Shown: one piece after another, positions 17,075-27,549 of the stretch
Layout of the letters: each line of letters begins with the position of its first letter
Position numbering within the stretch: position 1 is the first letter of the stretch
NCBI GenBank assembly: GCA_937916505.1
Contig: CALFSW010000472.1
Location: 1 to 36,349, forward strand
Source: an uncultured Verrucomicrobiales bacterium
GTDB taxonomy: Bacteria > Verrucomicrobiota > Verrucomicrobiia > Verrucomicrobiales > Akkermansiaceae
DNA: 36,349 nt
Reading direction: 5' to 3'
The notes under the pieces: generated by a model
The model's database searches: none
What the model was told of the DNA's origin: nothing
What the model saw: the letters and a program-made list of their open reading frames with translations, nothing else
Position numbers and translations under genes: made by a program

Positions 17075-18469
17075 ATGCGTTATCTAGTCCCTTTTCTAGC
17101 CCTTGTTTCCCTGCTGCCAGCGGCCGAAAAACCGAATATTCTCTTCATCTTTGCGGATGATATGACTTACGAGGCCATTGGATCGCTTGGGATCACCGGG
17201 GTGAAGACGCCCAATCTCGACAAGCTCTTTGCTTCCGGAACCCAGTTTACGCATGCCTACAACTCCGGTGGCTGGAACGGAGCAATTTGTGTGGCCAGCC
17301 GGAACATGATGATGACCGGTCGCTACCTTTGGCATGCCCAGCGGGAAGAGAAAAAAATGGGAGAGCGCCGCCTCTGGCCCCAGCTCATGAGTGATGCCGG
17401 TTACACCACCTACATGACCGGGAAATGGCACGTTAAAATGAAGGCCGGGCAACTTTTTGACCATGTTGGTGACGTTCGTCCGGGAATGCCGAATCAGGTT
17501 AAAAAAGGATATAACCGGCCTCTCGAAGGAAAGGAGGATCCCTGGGATCCCACGGATAAGTCCAACAATGGTTTCTGGAAAGGCGGCAAACATTGGTCTG
17601 AAGTCGAGGCTGACACCGCAATCAAGTTCCTCGATATGGCGAAGAAGGACACCAAGCCCTTTTTCTTCTACCTCGCCTTCAACGCTCCCCACGATCCACG
17701 TCAATCTCCCCAGGAGTATCTCGACCTGTATCCGGTCGGAAAAATCAAGACCCCCGAGAACTTCCTCGCCGCCTATCCGCACCGCAAGGTCATGAAGGCG
17801 CCCCATTCCCTTCGCGACGAAAACCTTGCCCCCATGCCCCGCACCGAGCATTCGGTGAAAGTGGCTCGTCGCGAGTATTTTGCGCTCATCACCCACATGG
17901 ATGCTCAAATTGGCCGTGTTCTTGAAACTCTCGAGAAAAACGGTCAGCGCGAAAACACCTACATTGTCTTTACGGCGGATCACGGTCTCGGCTGCGGTCG
18001 CCACGGCCTTCTTGGGAAGCAGAACATGTATGACCACAGTGTGCGCGTTCCCTACGTCGTCGTTGGACCTGAGATTGAAGCGGGTGAAACAATTTCCAGC
18101 CCCATTTATATCCAGGACAGCGTTCCGACGGCACTTCAGGTTGCCGGAGCCGAGGTTCCGGATCACATTCACTACCACAGCTATATCCCGGTGTTGCGAG
18201 GTGAGTCAAATGGCCGTCAGCATATTTACAATGCCTACCTGAAGGACGCCCAGCGTGCCCTGACCAAGGACGGCCACAAACTCATCCTTTATCCCGGTGG
18301 CAAAGTGGCCCGCCTTTATCATCTCGATAAGGATCCTTTCGAGAAAAATGACCTCCTTGAAAAAGGAGAGGGCAAGGGCATTGCCCGCAAGCTCTTCAAG
18401 GTACTCAAATCCGAGGCCAAGATTCACGGCGACGAGCATATCTTCGGAGACTACCCGGCCCTCAATTAG
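17075..18469 (+). CDS. Secreted formylglycine-dependent sulfatase, 464 aa
   Basis: A signal peptide MRYLVPFLALVSLLPAA is followed by EKPNILFIFADD, the metal-binding start of type I sulfatases (Asp28, Asp29). The catalytic motif is C-V-A-S-R at residues 72-76 with GR after it, so Cys can be converted to formylglycine, although Pro of C-x-P-x-R is Ala. FTADHGLG and KQNMYDHSVRVP complete the metal and sulfate site, and the short C-terminal domain is present. I chose the ATG at 17075, since the frame upstream to a GTG at 17036 would bury the signal peptide. Codons end in C more often than in its upstream neighbours. It likely removes sulfate from external polysaccharides. Confidence 0.88.
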   Translation: MRYLVPFLALVSLLPAAEKPNILFIFADDMTYEAIGSLGITGVKTPNLDKLFASGTQFTHAYNSGGWNGAICVASRNMMMTGRYLWHAQREEKKMGERRLWPQLMSDAGYTTYMTGKWHVKMKAGQLFDHVGDVRPGMPNQVKKGYNRPLEGKEDPWDPTDKSNNGFWKGGKHWSEVEADTAIKFLDMAKKDTKPFFFYLAFNAPHDPRQSPQEYLDLYPVGKIKTPENFLAAYPHRKVMKAPHSLRDENLAPMPRTEHSVKVARREYFALITHMDAQIGRVLETLEKNGQRENTYIVFTADHGLGCGRHGLLGKQNMYDHSVRVPYVVVGPEIEAGETISSPIYIQDSVPTALQVAGAEVPDHIHYHSYIPVLRGESNGRQHIYNAYLKDAQRALTKDGHKLILYPGGKVARLYHLDKDPFEKNDLLEKGEGKGIARKLFKVLKSEAKIHGDEHIFGDYPALN

Positions 18470-18583
18470 GGGTCGACCAAGTGTGACACTCTGTCATTGG
18501 AGGCTCTTCTTGAGTGCGACGTTTTGACACGTATGACGCTTTCTGTCCCTGTGAGTTTCCCTTTGTTGCAACGATTCCCCTCA

Positions 18584-18601
18584 TTGGCACGCCGCGTGCC
18601 A
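18584..18601 (+). promoter_or_regulatory. Sigma-54-type -24/-12 promoter candidate before dnaK
   Basis: TTGGCACGCCGCGTGCCA has the invariant GG (18586-18587) and GC (18598-18599) separated by exactly 10 bases, as in the YTGGCACGrNNNTTGCW consensus. The -12 element is GTGC rather than TTGC. The same bases form a perfect 7-3-7 inverted repeat, so an operator is the alternative. It would put transcription start about 60 bases before dnaK. I see no matching sigma-70 -10 element behind the TTGACA at 18524 and no CIRCE element. Confidence 0.45.
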
Positions 18602-18617
18602 TAGAGATTGCAAAACC

Positions 18618-18638
18618 GGTCAGGTGAAACGCCCGACC
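18618..18638 (+). other. Possible hairpin in the dnaK leader
   Basis: GGTCAGG and GCCCGACC can pair around a GAAAC loop, with one A-C mismatch and one G-T pair. It lies within the inferred dnaK 5' leader, 35 bases before the ATG, and does not cover the start codon. Too weak on its own to call a thermosensor. Confidence 0.25.
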
Positions 18639-18673
18639 TTCAGCAACCTCCAAACTTAGAAAGAAACAATATC

Positions 18674-20611
18674 ATGGGTAAAATTCTCGGAATCGATCTC
18701 GGAACCACCAATTCCTGCATGTCTGTCATGGAAGGTGGGGAAGCAACCGTCCTCGAAAACTCGGAAGGCGCACGCACCACTCCTTCGGTGGTCGCTTTTG
18801 CCAAAAACGGGGAACGTCTCGTCGGGCAAGCCGCCAAGCGCCAGGCCGTCACCAACGCCAAAAACACCGTCTTCTCGGCCAAGCGTCTCATCGGTCGCAA
18901 ATTTGACGAACTCACCGCAGAGGACAAGCGTGTCCCCTACAACCTTGTGAAAGCTGATAACGGCGACGCTCACATCGAGGTCGAAGTGGAGGGCGAAAAG
19001 AAGGTCTTTTCTCCCCAGGAAATTGCCGCTATCATCCTCAGTAAACTCAAATCCGACGCCGAAGCCAAGCTCGGGGAGACCATCACCGAAGCCGTGATTA
19101 CGGTTCCTGCTTACTTTAACGACTCCCAGCGTAATGCCACCAAGGCTGCCGGTGAGATCGCGGGCCTCAAGGTGCGCCGCATCATTAACGAGCCCACTGC
19201 GGCCTCGCTTGCCTACGGCCTCGATTCCAAAAGCGACCAACAGGTTGCCATCTACGACCTCGGTGGAGGAACCTTCGACATCTCGGTTCTTGAAATCTCC
19301 GACGGTGTCTTCGAGGTTCTTGCGACCGACGGTGACACCCAGCTCGGTGGTGACGACTGGGACAATGCTCTCATCGATCACATCGTTGCCGAGTTCAAAT
19401 CTACCGAGGGGATTGACCTGACCGGTCAACCGGATGCTCTCCAGCGCATCAAGGAAGAAGCTGAAAAGGCCAAGATCGCGCTCTCTTCGTCGCAAAACTA
19501 CGACCTCAATCTTCCCTTCATCACTGCTGATGCCACCGGGCCCAAGCACATTCAACTGAGCCTCAGCCGTAATAAGCTGGAGCAGCTCACCGATCATCTC
19601 TTTGAGCGCACCAAGAAGCCTGTCACCGATTGCCTGAAGGAAGCCGGTGTCAGCGCAGGTGAGCTTGACGAACTCGTTCTCGTGGGTGGCATGACCCGCA
19701 TGCCGAAGGTGGTCGAGACCGCCAAGGAACTCGCCAGCAAGACTCCTCACCAGGGGGTGAACCCCGATGAGGTGGTTGCCATTGGTGCTGCCATTCAGGG
19801 CGGGGTGCTTCAGGGTGACGTCAAAGACGTCCTCCTTCTCGACGTGACTCCTCTCACTCTCTCCATCGAGACCGAGGGAAGCCGCGCCACCGCGATGATC
19901 GAGCGCAACACCACGGTTCCGGTCAAGAAGTCCCAGGTTTTCTCCACTGCGGCCGACAACCAGCCTGCCGTAGACATCCGGATTTGCCAGGGTGAACGTC
20001 CGCTTTTCGCCGACAACAAGCTCCTTGGAAACTTTCAGCTCTCAGGCATTGCGCCCGCACCCCGGGGAATGGCTCAGGTTGAAGTGACTTTCGACATCGA
20101 CGCCAACGGAATCCTTCATGTCTCCGCTGCCGATAAGAAATCCGGCAAGGAGCAGAAGATCTCCATCGAAGGCTCCAGTGGTCTTTCCGAGGAGGAGATC
20201 GAAAAAGCGAAGCGCGAAGCCGAAGCCCACGCCGAGGAAGATAAGAAGCGCGCCGAAGCCGTCGATACCAAGAACAAGGCCGAGAGCACGGTCTATCAGG
20301 TTGAGAAACAAATAGGGGAACTTCCCGAGGAGACTCCTTCCGACCTCAAGGAAATGCTCACCGGAAAACTGGACGCCGTCAAAGGTGCCCTTAAGGCCGA
20401 CGACCTCGATCTCATTAAATCCACGACCGAAGATCTTGAGAAATCCCTCGGTGAACTCGCGCAGGCGGCCCAAGCCGCCGGAGCCCAGATGCCCGATATG
20501 GGCGGAGCCCCGGATGTCGAGCCCGCGGACGATGAATCCGGCGAGCCGCGTCAGGCAAAAGGTAAGGTCGTCGACGCTGAAGTCGTCGATGCCGAAACTC
20601 CCGACAAGTAA
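18674..20611 (+). CDS. dnaK: Hsp70 chaperone DnaK, 645 aa
   Basis: The Hsp70 chaperone refolds proteins with DnaJ and GrpE. The actin-like ATPase domain opens [17 protein letters not shown] (phosphate loop at residues 6-14) and contains IIVTVPAYF-type and [12 protein letters not shown] segments plus [12 protein letters not shown]. The substrate domain follows from about residue 385 ([14 protein letters not shown]), with a helical lid and an acidic tail ending DAETPDK. Length is normal (about 640). I chose ATG 18674; an upstream frame to 18608 gives a nonsense leader. No Shine-Dalgarno site precedes it. Heavy use of C-ending codons fits high expression. No dnaJ, grpE or hrcA is adjacent; groES and groEL follow. 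Confidence 0.98.
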   Translation: MGKILGIDLGTTNSCMSVMEGGEATVLENSEGARTTPSVVAFAKNGERLVGQAAKRQAVTNAKNTVFSAKRLIGRKFDELTAEDKRVPYNLVKADNGDAHIEVEVEGEKKVFSPQEIAAIILSKLKSDAEAKLGETITEAVITVPAYFNDSQRNATKAAGEIAGLKVRRIINEPTAASLAYGLDSKSDQQVAIYDLGGGTFDISVLEISDGVFEVLATDGDTQLGGDDWDNALIDHIVAEFKSTEGIDLTGQPDALQRIKEEAEKAKIALSSSQNYDLNLPFITADATGPKHIQLSLSRNKLEQLTDHLFERTKKPVTDCLKEAGVSAGELDELVLVGGMTRMPKVVETAKELASKTPHQGVNPDEVVAIGAAIQGGVLQGDVKDVLLLDVTPLTLSIETEGSRATAMIERNTTVPVKKSQVFSTAADNQPAVDIRICQGERPLFADNKLLGNFQLSGIAPAPRGMAQVEVTFDIDANGILHVSAADKKSGKEQKISIEGSSGLSEEEIEKAKREAEAHAEEDKKRAEAVDTKNKAESTVYQVEKQIGELPEETPSDLKEMLTGKLDAVKGALKADDLDLIKSTTEDLEKSLGELAQAAQAAGAQMPDMGGAPDVEPADDESGEPRQAKGKVVDAEVVDAETPDK

Positions 20612-20634
20612 TCATCGATAAAAGAAAAATTCCA

Positions 20635-20663
20635 GCGCGCCTCTCTGTATCAGGGAGGCGCGC
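20635..20663 (+). terminator. Strong hairpin between dnaK and groES, attenuator or mRNA-processing site
   Basis: A perfect 9-bp stem GCGCGCCTC / GAGGCGCGC can extend by a G-T and two more pairs to a GTATC loop. It is followed by an A- and C-rich run, not by a T-tract, so it is not a standard intrinsic terminator. It lies 24 bases after the dnaK stop. It may reduce read-through into groES, or protect the dnaK mRNA end. Confidence 0.6.
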
Positions 20664-20664
20664 A

Positions 20665-20688
20665 AAACAACCAAACAACCAAACAACC
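20665..20688 (+). repeat. Three tandem copies of AAACAACC before groES
   Basis: Three perfect, adjacent 8-base copies of AAACAACC begin right after the hairpin and stop 15 bases before the groES ATG. The run is unstructured and free of G, and no Shine-Dalgarno site is present. It may act as an A-rich ribosome-loading leader, or be a slippage-prone microsatellite. Confidence 0.85.
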
Positions 20689-20703
20689 AACACTAATAAA
20701 AAA

Positions 20704-20997
20704 ATGGCTAGTATCAAACCACTCGGAAACCGCGTCCTCGTGAAGCGTCTCGAAGCAGAAGCTGTCAGCGCTGGCGGCATCGTCCTCCCCGACTCCGCTC
20801 AGGAAAAACCACAGGAAGCCGAAGTCACCGAACTCGGCACCGGCGGCACTGACGAGAACGGCAAGGAAATTGTCTTCGACGTCAAAATCGGCGACAAGGT
20901 TCTCATCTCCAAATACGGCGGCACTGATGTCAAAGTCAATGGCGAAGACCTCCTCATCCTCTCCCAGTCTGACATCCTCGGTGTCCTCACCGACTAA
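20704..20997 (+). CDS. groES: Co-chaperonin GroES, 97 aa
   Basis: GroES caps the GroEL ring. The sequence opens IKPLGNRVLVKRLEAEAVSAGGIVLPDS, with the mobile loop (about residues 17-36) that touches GroEL, and ends LLILSQSDILGVLTD. Length is typical. It starts at an ATG after AATAAAAAA with no Shine-Dalgarno site. It lies 92 bases after dnaK and 56 bases before groEL, so it probably shares transcription with groEL at least. Codon use is strongly biased to C-ending codons, like dnaK and groEL. Confidence 0.97.
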   Translation: MASIKPLGNRVLVKRLEAEAVSAGGIVLPDSAQEKPQEAEVTELGTGGTDENGKEIVFDVKIGDKVLISKYGGTDVKVNGEDLLILSQSDILGVLTD

Positions 20998-21013
20998 GTT
21001 TCGGACGACTGGA

Positions 21014-21045
21014 ACTTCAAACTTTAAACAGAACACTTCAAACTT
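21014..21045 (+). repeat. Direct repeat ACTTCAAACTT in the groES-groEL gap
   Basis: ACTTCAAACTT occurs at 21014-21024 and again at 21035-21045, the second ending 8 bases before the groEL ATG. A similar CTCCAAACTTAGA lies at 18648-18660, shortly before dnaK. No Shine-Dalgarno site is present at either gene, so the motif could help ribosome loading. Confidence 0.6.
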
Positions 21046-21047
21046 AA

Positions 21048-22688
<1,641 letters not shown>

Positions 22689-22712
22689 GTCATTGCTCCT
22701 CGCAAAAAATTC

Positions 22713-22744
22713 AAAAGCCGGACGGGAAACCGTCCGGCTTTTTT
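22713..22744 (+). terminator. Intrinsic terminator after groEL
   Basis: A perfect stem AAAAGCCGGACG / CGTCCGGCTTTT closes a GGAAAC loop and continues into a run of T. It ends the chaperone transcript. The A-rich left arm makes it able to work in both directions, although no gene on the other strand needs it. Confidence 0.93.
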
Positions 22745-22861
22745 GCGGGTGAATAGTGCAGAAGACTGCCGTTGATCGCAGGGATGAATCTGATTCTGTC
22801 TGACAGGCTTGTTTTTAGATTGTTAGAGCGAAGTTGGTTTGCCAAAGTGCTTTCCTAGACC

Positions 22862-23551
22862 ATGAAACACACGCTCACATCCGCTTTCTACTTCTGTGCA
22901 ATCCTCTCGTCTCCGGCGGCCATTATTTGGACCGGTGCGACCAATAATGATCCGTTTGAGGATGCGAACTGGGATTTTTCCGGCTCGGCTGTCGCGGCAG
23001 TTGATTCCAATGTGAGCATTGCTGATGATGTCACCATTACCGGTGGGAACCTTGTCATGCCCAATCTCGCGGGGCAGGTTCGGCTGCAACTTGGCAATGG
23101 CTTCACGATGACGCTCGACAATTCAACGATTGGCTTGGTTGGCGGGGGGAACGACGGAGCGGGCGGAGAGCCCGCAGGTACCGGAGTGAATATCAATCTT
23201 CTCAATGGCAGTGAGCTGAATACCTTCTTTATTGTCAATGGCGTCGCGTTGGACATCGATGCGACCAGTTCGGCAACCTTCGGAGGAGGAGGAAATCCGG
23301 TGAACCTTTCGACCGTCAATTTGACCTCCGGATCTGTTCTCGCCTTTTCGGCAGAGACCCCGGCGCAATTTACAACCGAGCATCTCAGCAAGGTGACCGT
23401 GAATGGAGCTCCAGCTGTTGATGGCGTGAATATTGTGATCGAAGCCTTCAATGGAGCCTCCGGTTCAAGAATCACCGTGATTCCCGAGCCCTCTTCCTCT
23501 CTTCTGATCGTGCTGGGCGGGCTTGCTTTCACCGCCCGACGCCGTCAGTAA
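22862..23551 (+). CDS. PEP-CTERM anchored secreted protein, 229 aa
   Basis: A signal peptide (MKHTLTSAFYFCAILSSPAA) opens it. The middle is a low-complexity, Gly/Asn/Thr-rich beta-strand protein with passenger-like strands (VSIADDVTITGGNLVM, VNINLLNGSELNTFFI), suggesting a beta-helix or autotransporter-repeat fold. The C-terminus is a canonical PEP-CTERM signal: VIPEPSSSLLIV, a hydrophobic stretch and ARRRQ. Such proteins are recognised by exosortase and linked to the envelope or to exopolysaccharide. No catalytic residues are apparent. No exosortase gene is in the window. A terminator begins 24 bases after the stop, so it is probably monocistronic. Confidence 0.85.
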   Translation: MKHTLTSAFYFCAILSSPAAIIWTGATNNDPFEDANWDFSGSAVAAVDSNVSIADDVTITGGNLVMPNLAGQVRLQLGNGFTMTLDNSTIGLVGGGNDGAGGEPAGTGVNINLLNGSELNTFFIVNGVALDIDATSSATFGGGGNPVNLSTVNLTSGSVLAFSAETPAQFTTEHLSKVTVNGAPAVDGVNIVIEAFNGASGSRITVIPEPSSSLLIVLGGLAFTARRRQ

Positions 23552-23574
23552 TTCCCTATTTCAAAACTCTCTCG

Positions 23575-23610
23575 AAGAGGTGGCCTCTTGATGGGAGCCA
23601 CCTCTTTTTT
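23575..23610 (+). terminator. Intrinsic terminator after the PEP-CTERM gene
   Basis: The stem AAGAGGTGGC / GCCACCTCTT closes a 12-base loop and is followed by a T-run. It ends only 13 bases before the ATG of the CotH gene, so it also rules out the upstream TTG at 23588 as a real start. Confidence 0.88.
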
Positions 23611-23623
23611 GACCCGTCCCTCG

Positions 23624-26600
23624 ATGAAGTTACTGAACGCCATTTATTTTAGCCTTGCTGCGGGTGTTTTGCCGGGAGGGATGTCTGCTCATGGCGCGGA
23701 TGTCATGATCAGTGAATTCCTCGCTTCCAATGTATCGGGAATTACCGATGAAGACGGGGATCATTCCGATTGGATTGAGTTGAAGAATGTCGGTGCTGCA
23801 CCGGAGGATCTGACAGGGTGGTCTTTGACAGATCATCGCCTCGAACCGATAAGATGGGTGATTCCCTCCGTGACTCTTGCTGCGGGGGAAGAGCTTCTGA
23901 TCTTTGCTTCGGGAAAGGATCGAGCGGTTCCAGGCCAGGAGCTTCATACCGATTTTAAATTGAGTGCTTCCGGTGAATACCTGGGACTCATTGGCCCTGA
24001 TGGTGTCACCGTGGAGGCGGAATTTGCGCCGACCTTTCCGGTCCAGTATCCCGATGTTTCCTATGGCGTTGGAACACCGGGAGGGACTACGGTCCCGTTG
24101 GTCGGGCCGGAAGCACCATTGCGTTATCGGGTTCCGTCGGATGATTCGGAAGACGCCGGTGGCGCCAATTCTTTTCATGAACGCGCTTTTGATGACAGTG
24201 GATGGAATGCCGCCGGACTGGGAATCGGCTATGCCACCACTCCAAACAGCGATCCTTACGACGACTTTATCGGAGCCGGGGGAGACATTCAAAGTGAACT
24301 CTATCAGCAAAATACCTCGGTCTATCTTCGGATTCCCTTCACGGTGGATGATCCTGCCGCCGTCACCGCACTATTCTTCAGCGCCCGTTACGATGATGGC
24401 TTCGCGATTCACATCAATGGGAGTCCCATCCTGACTTCGGTGACAGCCCCAACGGATGGGATCTGGGATTTTGAGGCCCGGGCGAGCGGGAACCATAGCG
24501 ATCGCCTCGCGATTGCCCTGGAGCCTTTTGCGATCAATTTGGCTCAAGTGAACCTGGTTGCCGGAACCAATGTGCTTGCGGTTCATGGCTTGAACAACAC
24601 ACCCACGAGCTCGGATTTTCTTTTCGACTGCGAACTCTCGGCCCAGGTGAGCGCTTCGGGCAGTGCCCGGATCATCTACATGCCGAATCCCACTCCCGGC
24701 GCTCCGAATGGGAGTGGCGTGGCCGACCTTGGCCCGGTCATTCGTGCGGTGACCGAGAATCCTCTGCGACCGGATGTTTCCACGCAATCGGTGCTGACAA
24801 TCACGGCAAGCGTGGTGGAAACAGCCGAGCCAGTGGATCGCGTTGATTTGTATTATCGTCAGGAGTTTGGGGCGGAGAGTTCTCTTGAGATGAGAGACGA
24901 CGGAATTGCTCCCGATGAAATGGCTGGTGATCAAATCCATACTGCCAATTTGCCGTTGGCGGGATTGCAGCCGGGTGGGATGGTTCGCTGGCGTGTCGAA
25001 TCGCGTGATATGAACGGTTTGGTTTCCCGGGATCCTCTCTTTTTCGATCCTCTTAATTCACCGGAGTATTACGGGACCGCAGCCATTGATCCCTCCGCCG
25101 ACTCGGATCTTCCGCTCCTCGAGTGGTTTATTGAAAATCCCTCGGCCGCCAATTCGAGAGCCGGGACGCGGGTGGCGGTTCTTCATCTCGGGAAATTTTA
25201 CGATAATGTCTTTTGCCGGATTCGTGGTGGGTCATCGGCGGGACTGGCGAAAAAGAGTTACAAATTTGACTTCAATACAGGGCATCATTTTCGGGTCGAT
25301 GGGAATTTCGCGGGAGTGAGAGCCGAGGAGTTCAATCTGAATACCACGTGGACGGACAAGGCCTATGTTCGGCAGCCCCTGAGCTATCAACTTTACGACC
25401 TCGCGGGGTCGCCTGGTTCCGAGTGTTTCCTGATGAGGGTGAATCAGAATGGCAACTTTTTCAGTGTGGCGGCCTACACCGAGCAGGTCGACAAGAGGCT
25501 GCTTCGTCGTGAAAAGGGAATCGATGACGATGGTGCTCTTTATAAAATGTTCAATGCGGGAACGAGCGGAACTTCAGGGGTTGAAAAAAAGAACCGTCAC
25601 TCTGAATCGAATGCCGATCTCTCCGCCTTCCTGAGCGGCATGATGTCCAGTGACACCCCCCTGGAGAACTTCATCTTCGACAATGTCGATCTCCCGCGTC
25701 AGCTCAATTATCTTGCCGCGACCGTGCTGACTCAAAACGGCGACAACATGAGTAAGAACTATTACCTCTACCGGGATAGCGAGGGGAGTGGCGAGTGGAC
25801 CCAGATGCCCTGGGATACCGACCTGACTTTTGGAAGTCATTACATGACCAATGACTCGATTTCACATGATGGAATTTGGGCCGTTGCCGACTATGTTCTG
25901 GGAGGGCGCAATGCCAACACGCCCATTTCACCGAGTCATCCGTTTGTCGGGATCCAGGAACTGCCGGCCAACCGGAGCTACAACCGGATCATCGACAAGC
26001 TTCTTGAGAACGGGCGTTTCAAGAACATGTTCCGACGTCGTTTGCAGACCTTGATCGATGAAGTTTTGCTTGGAACGGAAATTAATGACCGCATTGATCT
26101 GATGGAGACCGCGTTGGGGAATGATGCGGTGCTGGATAAGAACAAATGGGGACAGTTCGGGCAGCAGCAGACCTTGGCGCAGGCAATCGCGGTTCTCGAA
26201 AATGATTACCTCACCCCCCGCCGGAATCATCTTTCCGTCACTCATCTTGCTGCAAATGTGGAATCGTATCCGACGCCCCAAACTTCTTCGGCTCTCCTGC
26301 CCGGACCCCGGTCGACAGCCCCATCGATTACGATCGCGGCGGTGGAGGCTCGTCCGGTTTCGGGAAACCAGGACGAGGAATACCTTGAGCTTCAGAATTC
26401 CGGGAGTGAGGCCGTGGATCTTACCGGGTGGTCAATTTCGGGAGGTGTCGAATTGGAGCTTCTTCCCGGCACCATTATCGAGGCAAACGGCAGTTTGTAT
26501 CTCAGTCCTGATGTGGCCGTTTTTCGGGCCCGTGGAACGAGTCCAAAAGGCGGGGAAGGGCTGAATGTCGAAGGCAATTATAACGGCCAGCTCTCGGCAC

Positions 26601-27538
26601 GAGGGGAACGTGTGTCATTGCTCTCTGCCGATGGCCTGTTGGTTGATGATTTTTTGACCGACGACAACTCGAGTGAGGCTCAAAAGTATCTTCGAATCAC
26701 CGAGTTGCATTTCGCCCCCTTGGCAGGAAAGGAATTTGAGTTCATCGAGTTGCTGAATATTGGATCAACAAGTCTCGATTTAACCGGAGTTCAATTCACC
26801 GACGGAGTGGAGGCTGTTCTAAGTGGCTCGCTTGCACCCGGTGAGTATGGCTTGGTTGTGGCCAATCCCGCAAATTTCCCGGGGCTTAAGATCGTGGGGA
26901 CTTATACCGGAGCGTTGAACAATGGTGGAGAGCAACTGACTCTTAGGGATTCGGTGGGTGAAAATATTCTCTCTTTTGATTATGACGGGCAATGGTTCAC
27001 GGCAGTTCGGAACGGAGGATTCACGCTGGATATTCTCGACGCTTCGGCAGATTGGACGACCTGGGATGAGCCGGTTCGCTGGGCGGTGAGTTGTGAGGTC
27101 GGAGGTTCGCCGGGGCTTGTGAACCCGACTCCGCATAGCAATGACTACGGGACTTGGAGCAGGGGATACTTTTCAGAAGCCGGGTTGGCTGATCCGAATT
27201 TCAGTGGGCCCATGGCCGATGCCAGTGGAGATGGCACAAGTAACCTGATGAACTACGCTCTTGGACTTGATCCTACCATCGCTCGTTCCGGAAATTTGGC
27301 CGAGCTGATTGTCGATCATGATACGGTGGCTCTTCGCTTCTCCCGGCTCCAAAAGACACCTGACATCACTCTCACCGTGCAAGTCTCGCAAGACTTGTCG
27401 GGATGGCCCGCCAATGCGGATTTGGTCGGGACGGTTTCCAGCGGAAACGGCACCGAGACCGTCACTTTCGAGAGCCCTCTCATCCTTACCAGCGAAGAAC
27501 GTCAGTTTCTTCGAATCCACGTCACCCAGAACCCATAA
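23624..27538 (+). CDS. Secreted CotH-kinase/lamin-tail-domain protein, 1304 aa
   Basis: A signal peptide (MKLLNAIYFSLAAGVLPGGMSAHG) precedes an array of domains: a lamin-tail domain at about 25-130 (VMISEFLASN, WIELKNVG, LTGWSL), a beta-sandwich at about 165-340 with a HINGSPI loop, a fibronectin-like segment at about 365-470, and a CotH region at about 490-815 (FCRIRGGSS, NLNTTW, MPWDTDLTFG). Two more lamin-tail domains start near 902 and 1022. A C-terminal verrucomicrobial module from about 1175 (YGTWSRGYF, DASGDGTSNLMNYALGLDP) follows. CotH proteins can be atypical kinases of secreted proteins; here the PWDTDLTFG segment carries the likely metal-binding Asp residues. No PEP-CTERM anchor. 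The LamG gene follows 11 bases later. Confidence 0.85.
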   Translation: MKLLNAIYFSLAAGVLPGGMSAHGADVMISEFLASNVSGITDEDGDHSDWIELKNVGAAPEDLTGWSLTDHRLEPIRWVIPSVTLAAGEELLIFASGKDRAVPGQELHTDFKLSASGEYLGLIGPDGVTVEAEFAPTFPVQYPDVSYGVGTPGGTTVPLVGPEAPLRYRVPSDDSEDAGGANSFHERAFDDSGWNAAGLGIGYATTPNSDPYDDFIGAGGDIQSELYQQNTSVYLRIPFTVDDPAAVTALFFSARYDDGFAIHINGSPILTSVTAPTDGIWDFEARASGNHSDRLAIALEPFAINLAQVNLVAGTNVLAVHGLNNTPTSSDFLFDCELSAQVSASGSARIIYMPNPTPGAPNGSGVADLGPVIRAVTENPLRPDVSTQSVLTITASVVETAEPVDRVDLYYRQEFGAESSLEMRDDGIAPDEMAGDQIHTANLPLAGLQPGGMVRWRVESRDMNGLVSRDPLFFDPLNSPEYYGTAAIDPSADSDLPLLEWFIENPSAANSRAGTRVAVLHLGKFYDNVFCRIRGGSSAGLAKKSYKFDFNTGHHFRVDGNFAGVRAEEFNLNTTWTDKAYVRQPLSYQLYDLAGSPGSECFLMRVNQNGNFFSVAAYTEQVDKRLLRREKGIDDDGALYKMFNAGTSGTSGVEKKNRHSESNADLSAFLSGMMSSDTPLENFIFDNVDLPRQLNYLAATVLTQNGDNMSKNYYLYRDSEGSGEWTQMPWDTDLTFGSHYMTNDSISHDGIWAVADYVLGGRNANTPISPSHPFVGIQELPANRSYNRIIDKLLENGRFKNMFRRRLQTLIDEVLLGTEINDRIDLMETALGNDAVLDKNKWGQFGQQQTLAQAIAVLENDYLTPRRNHLSVTHLAANVESYPTPQTSSALLPGPRSTAPSITIAAVEARPVSGNQDEEYLELQNSGSEAVDLTGWSISGGVELELLPGTIIEANGSLYLSPDVAVFRARGTSPKGGEGLNVEGNYNGQLSARGERVSLLSADGLLVDDFLTDDNSSEAQKYLRITELHFAPLAGKEFEFIELLNIGSTSLDLTGVQFTDGVEAVLSGSLAPGEYGLVVANPANFPGLKIVGTYTGALNNGGEQLTLRDSVGENILSFDYDGQWFTAVRNGGFTLDILDASADWTTWDEPVRWAVSCEVGGSPGLVNPTPHSNDYGTWSRGYFSEAGLADPNFSGPMADASGDGTSNLMNYALGLDPTIARSGNLAELIVDHDTVALRFSRLQKTPDITLTVQVSQDLSGWPANADLVGTVSSGNGTETVTFESPLILTSEERQFLRIHVTQNP

Positions 27539-27549
27539 CCTCAAAATTC

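Noticed and set aside
17096-18178. 360-codon frame antisense to the sulfatase
   Set aside because: The plus strand carries the full sulfatase with signal peptide and active site; the antisense frame has no recognisable feature.
18480-18516. CACTC and GAGTG arms before dnaK as a CIRCE (HrcA) operator, plus the small palindrome AGTGTGACACT
   Set aside because: The arms are 20 bases apart instead of 9 and the flanking TTAG/CTAA bases are missing. No hrcA is nearby, so I do not call a CIRCE site.
18524-18550. TTGACA as a sigma-70 promoter for dnaK
   Set aside because: No -10-like hexamer lies 16-18 bases downstream; the region there is CCCTGTGAG.
18656-19750. 364-codon frame antisense to dnaK
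   Set aside because: Shadow of dnaK codon bias; composition rich in Gly, Val and Leu without motifs.
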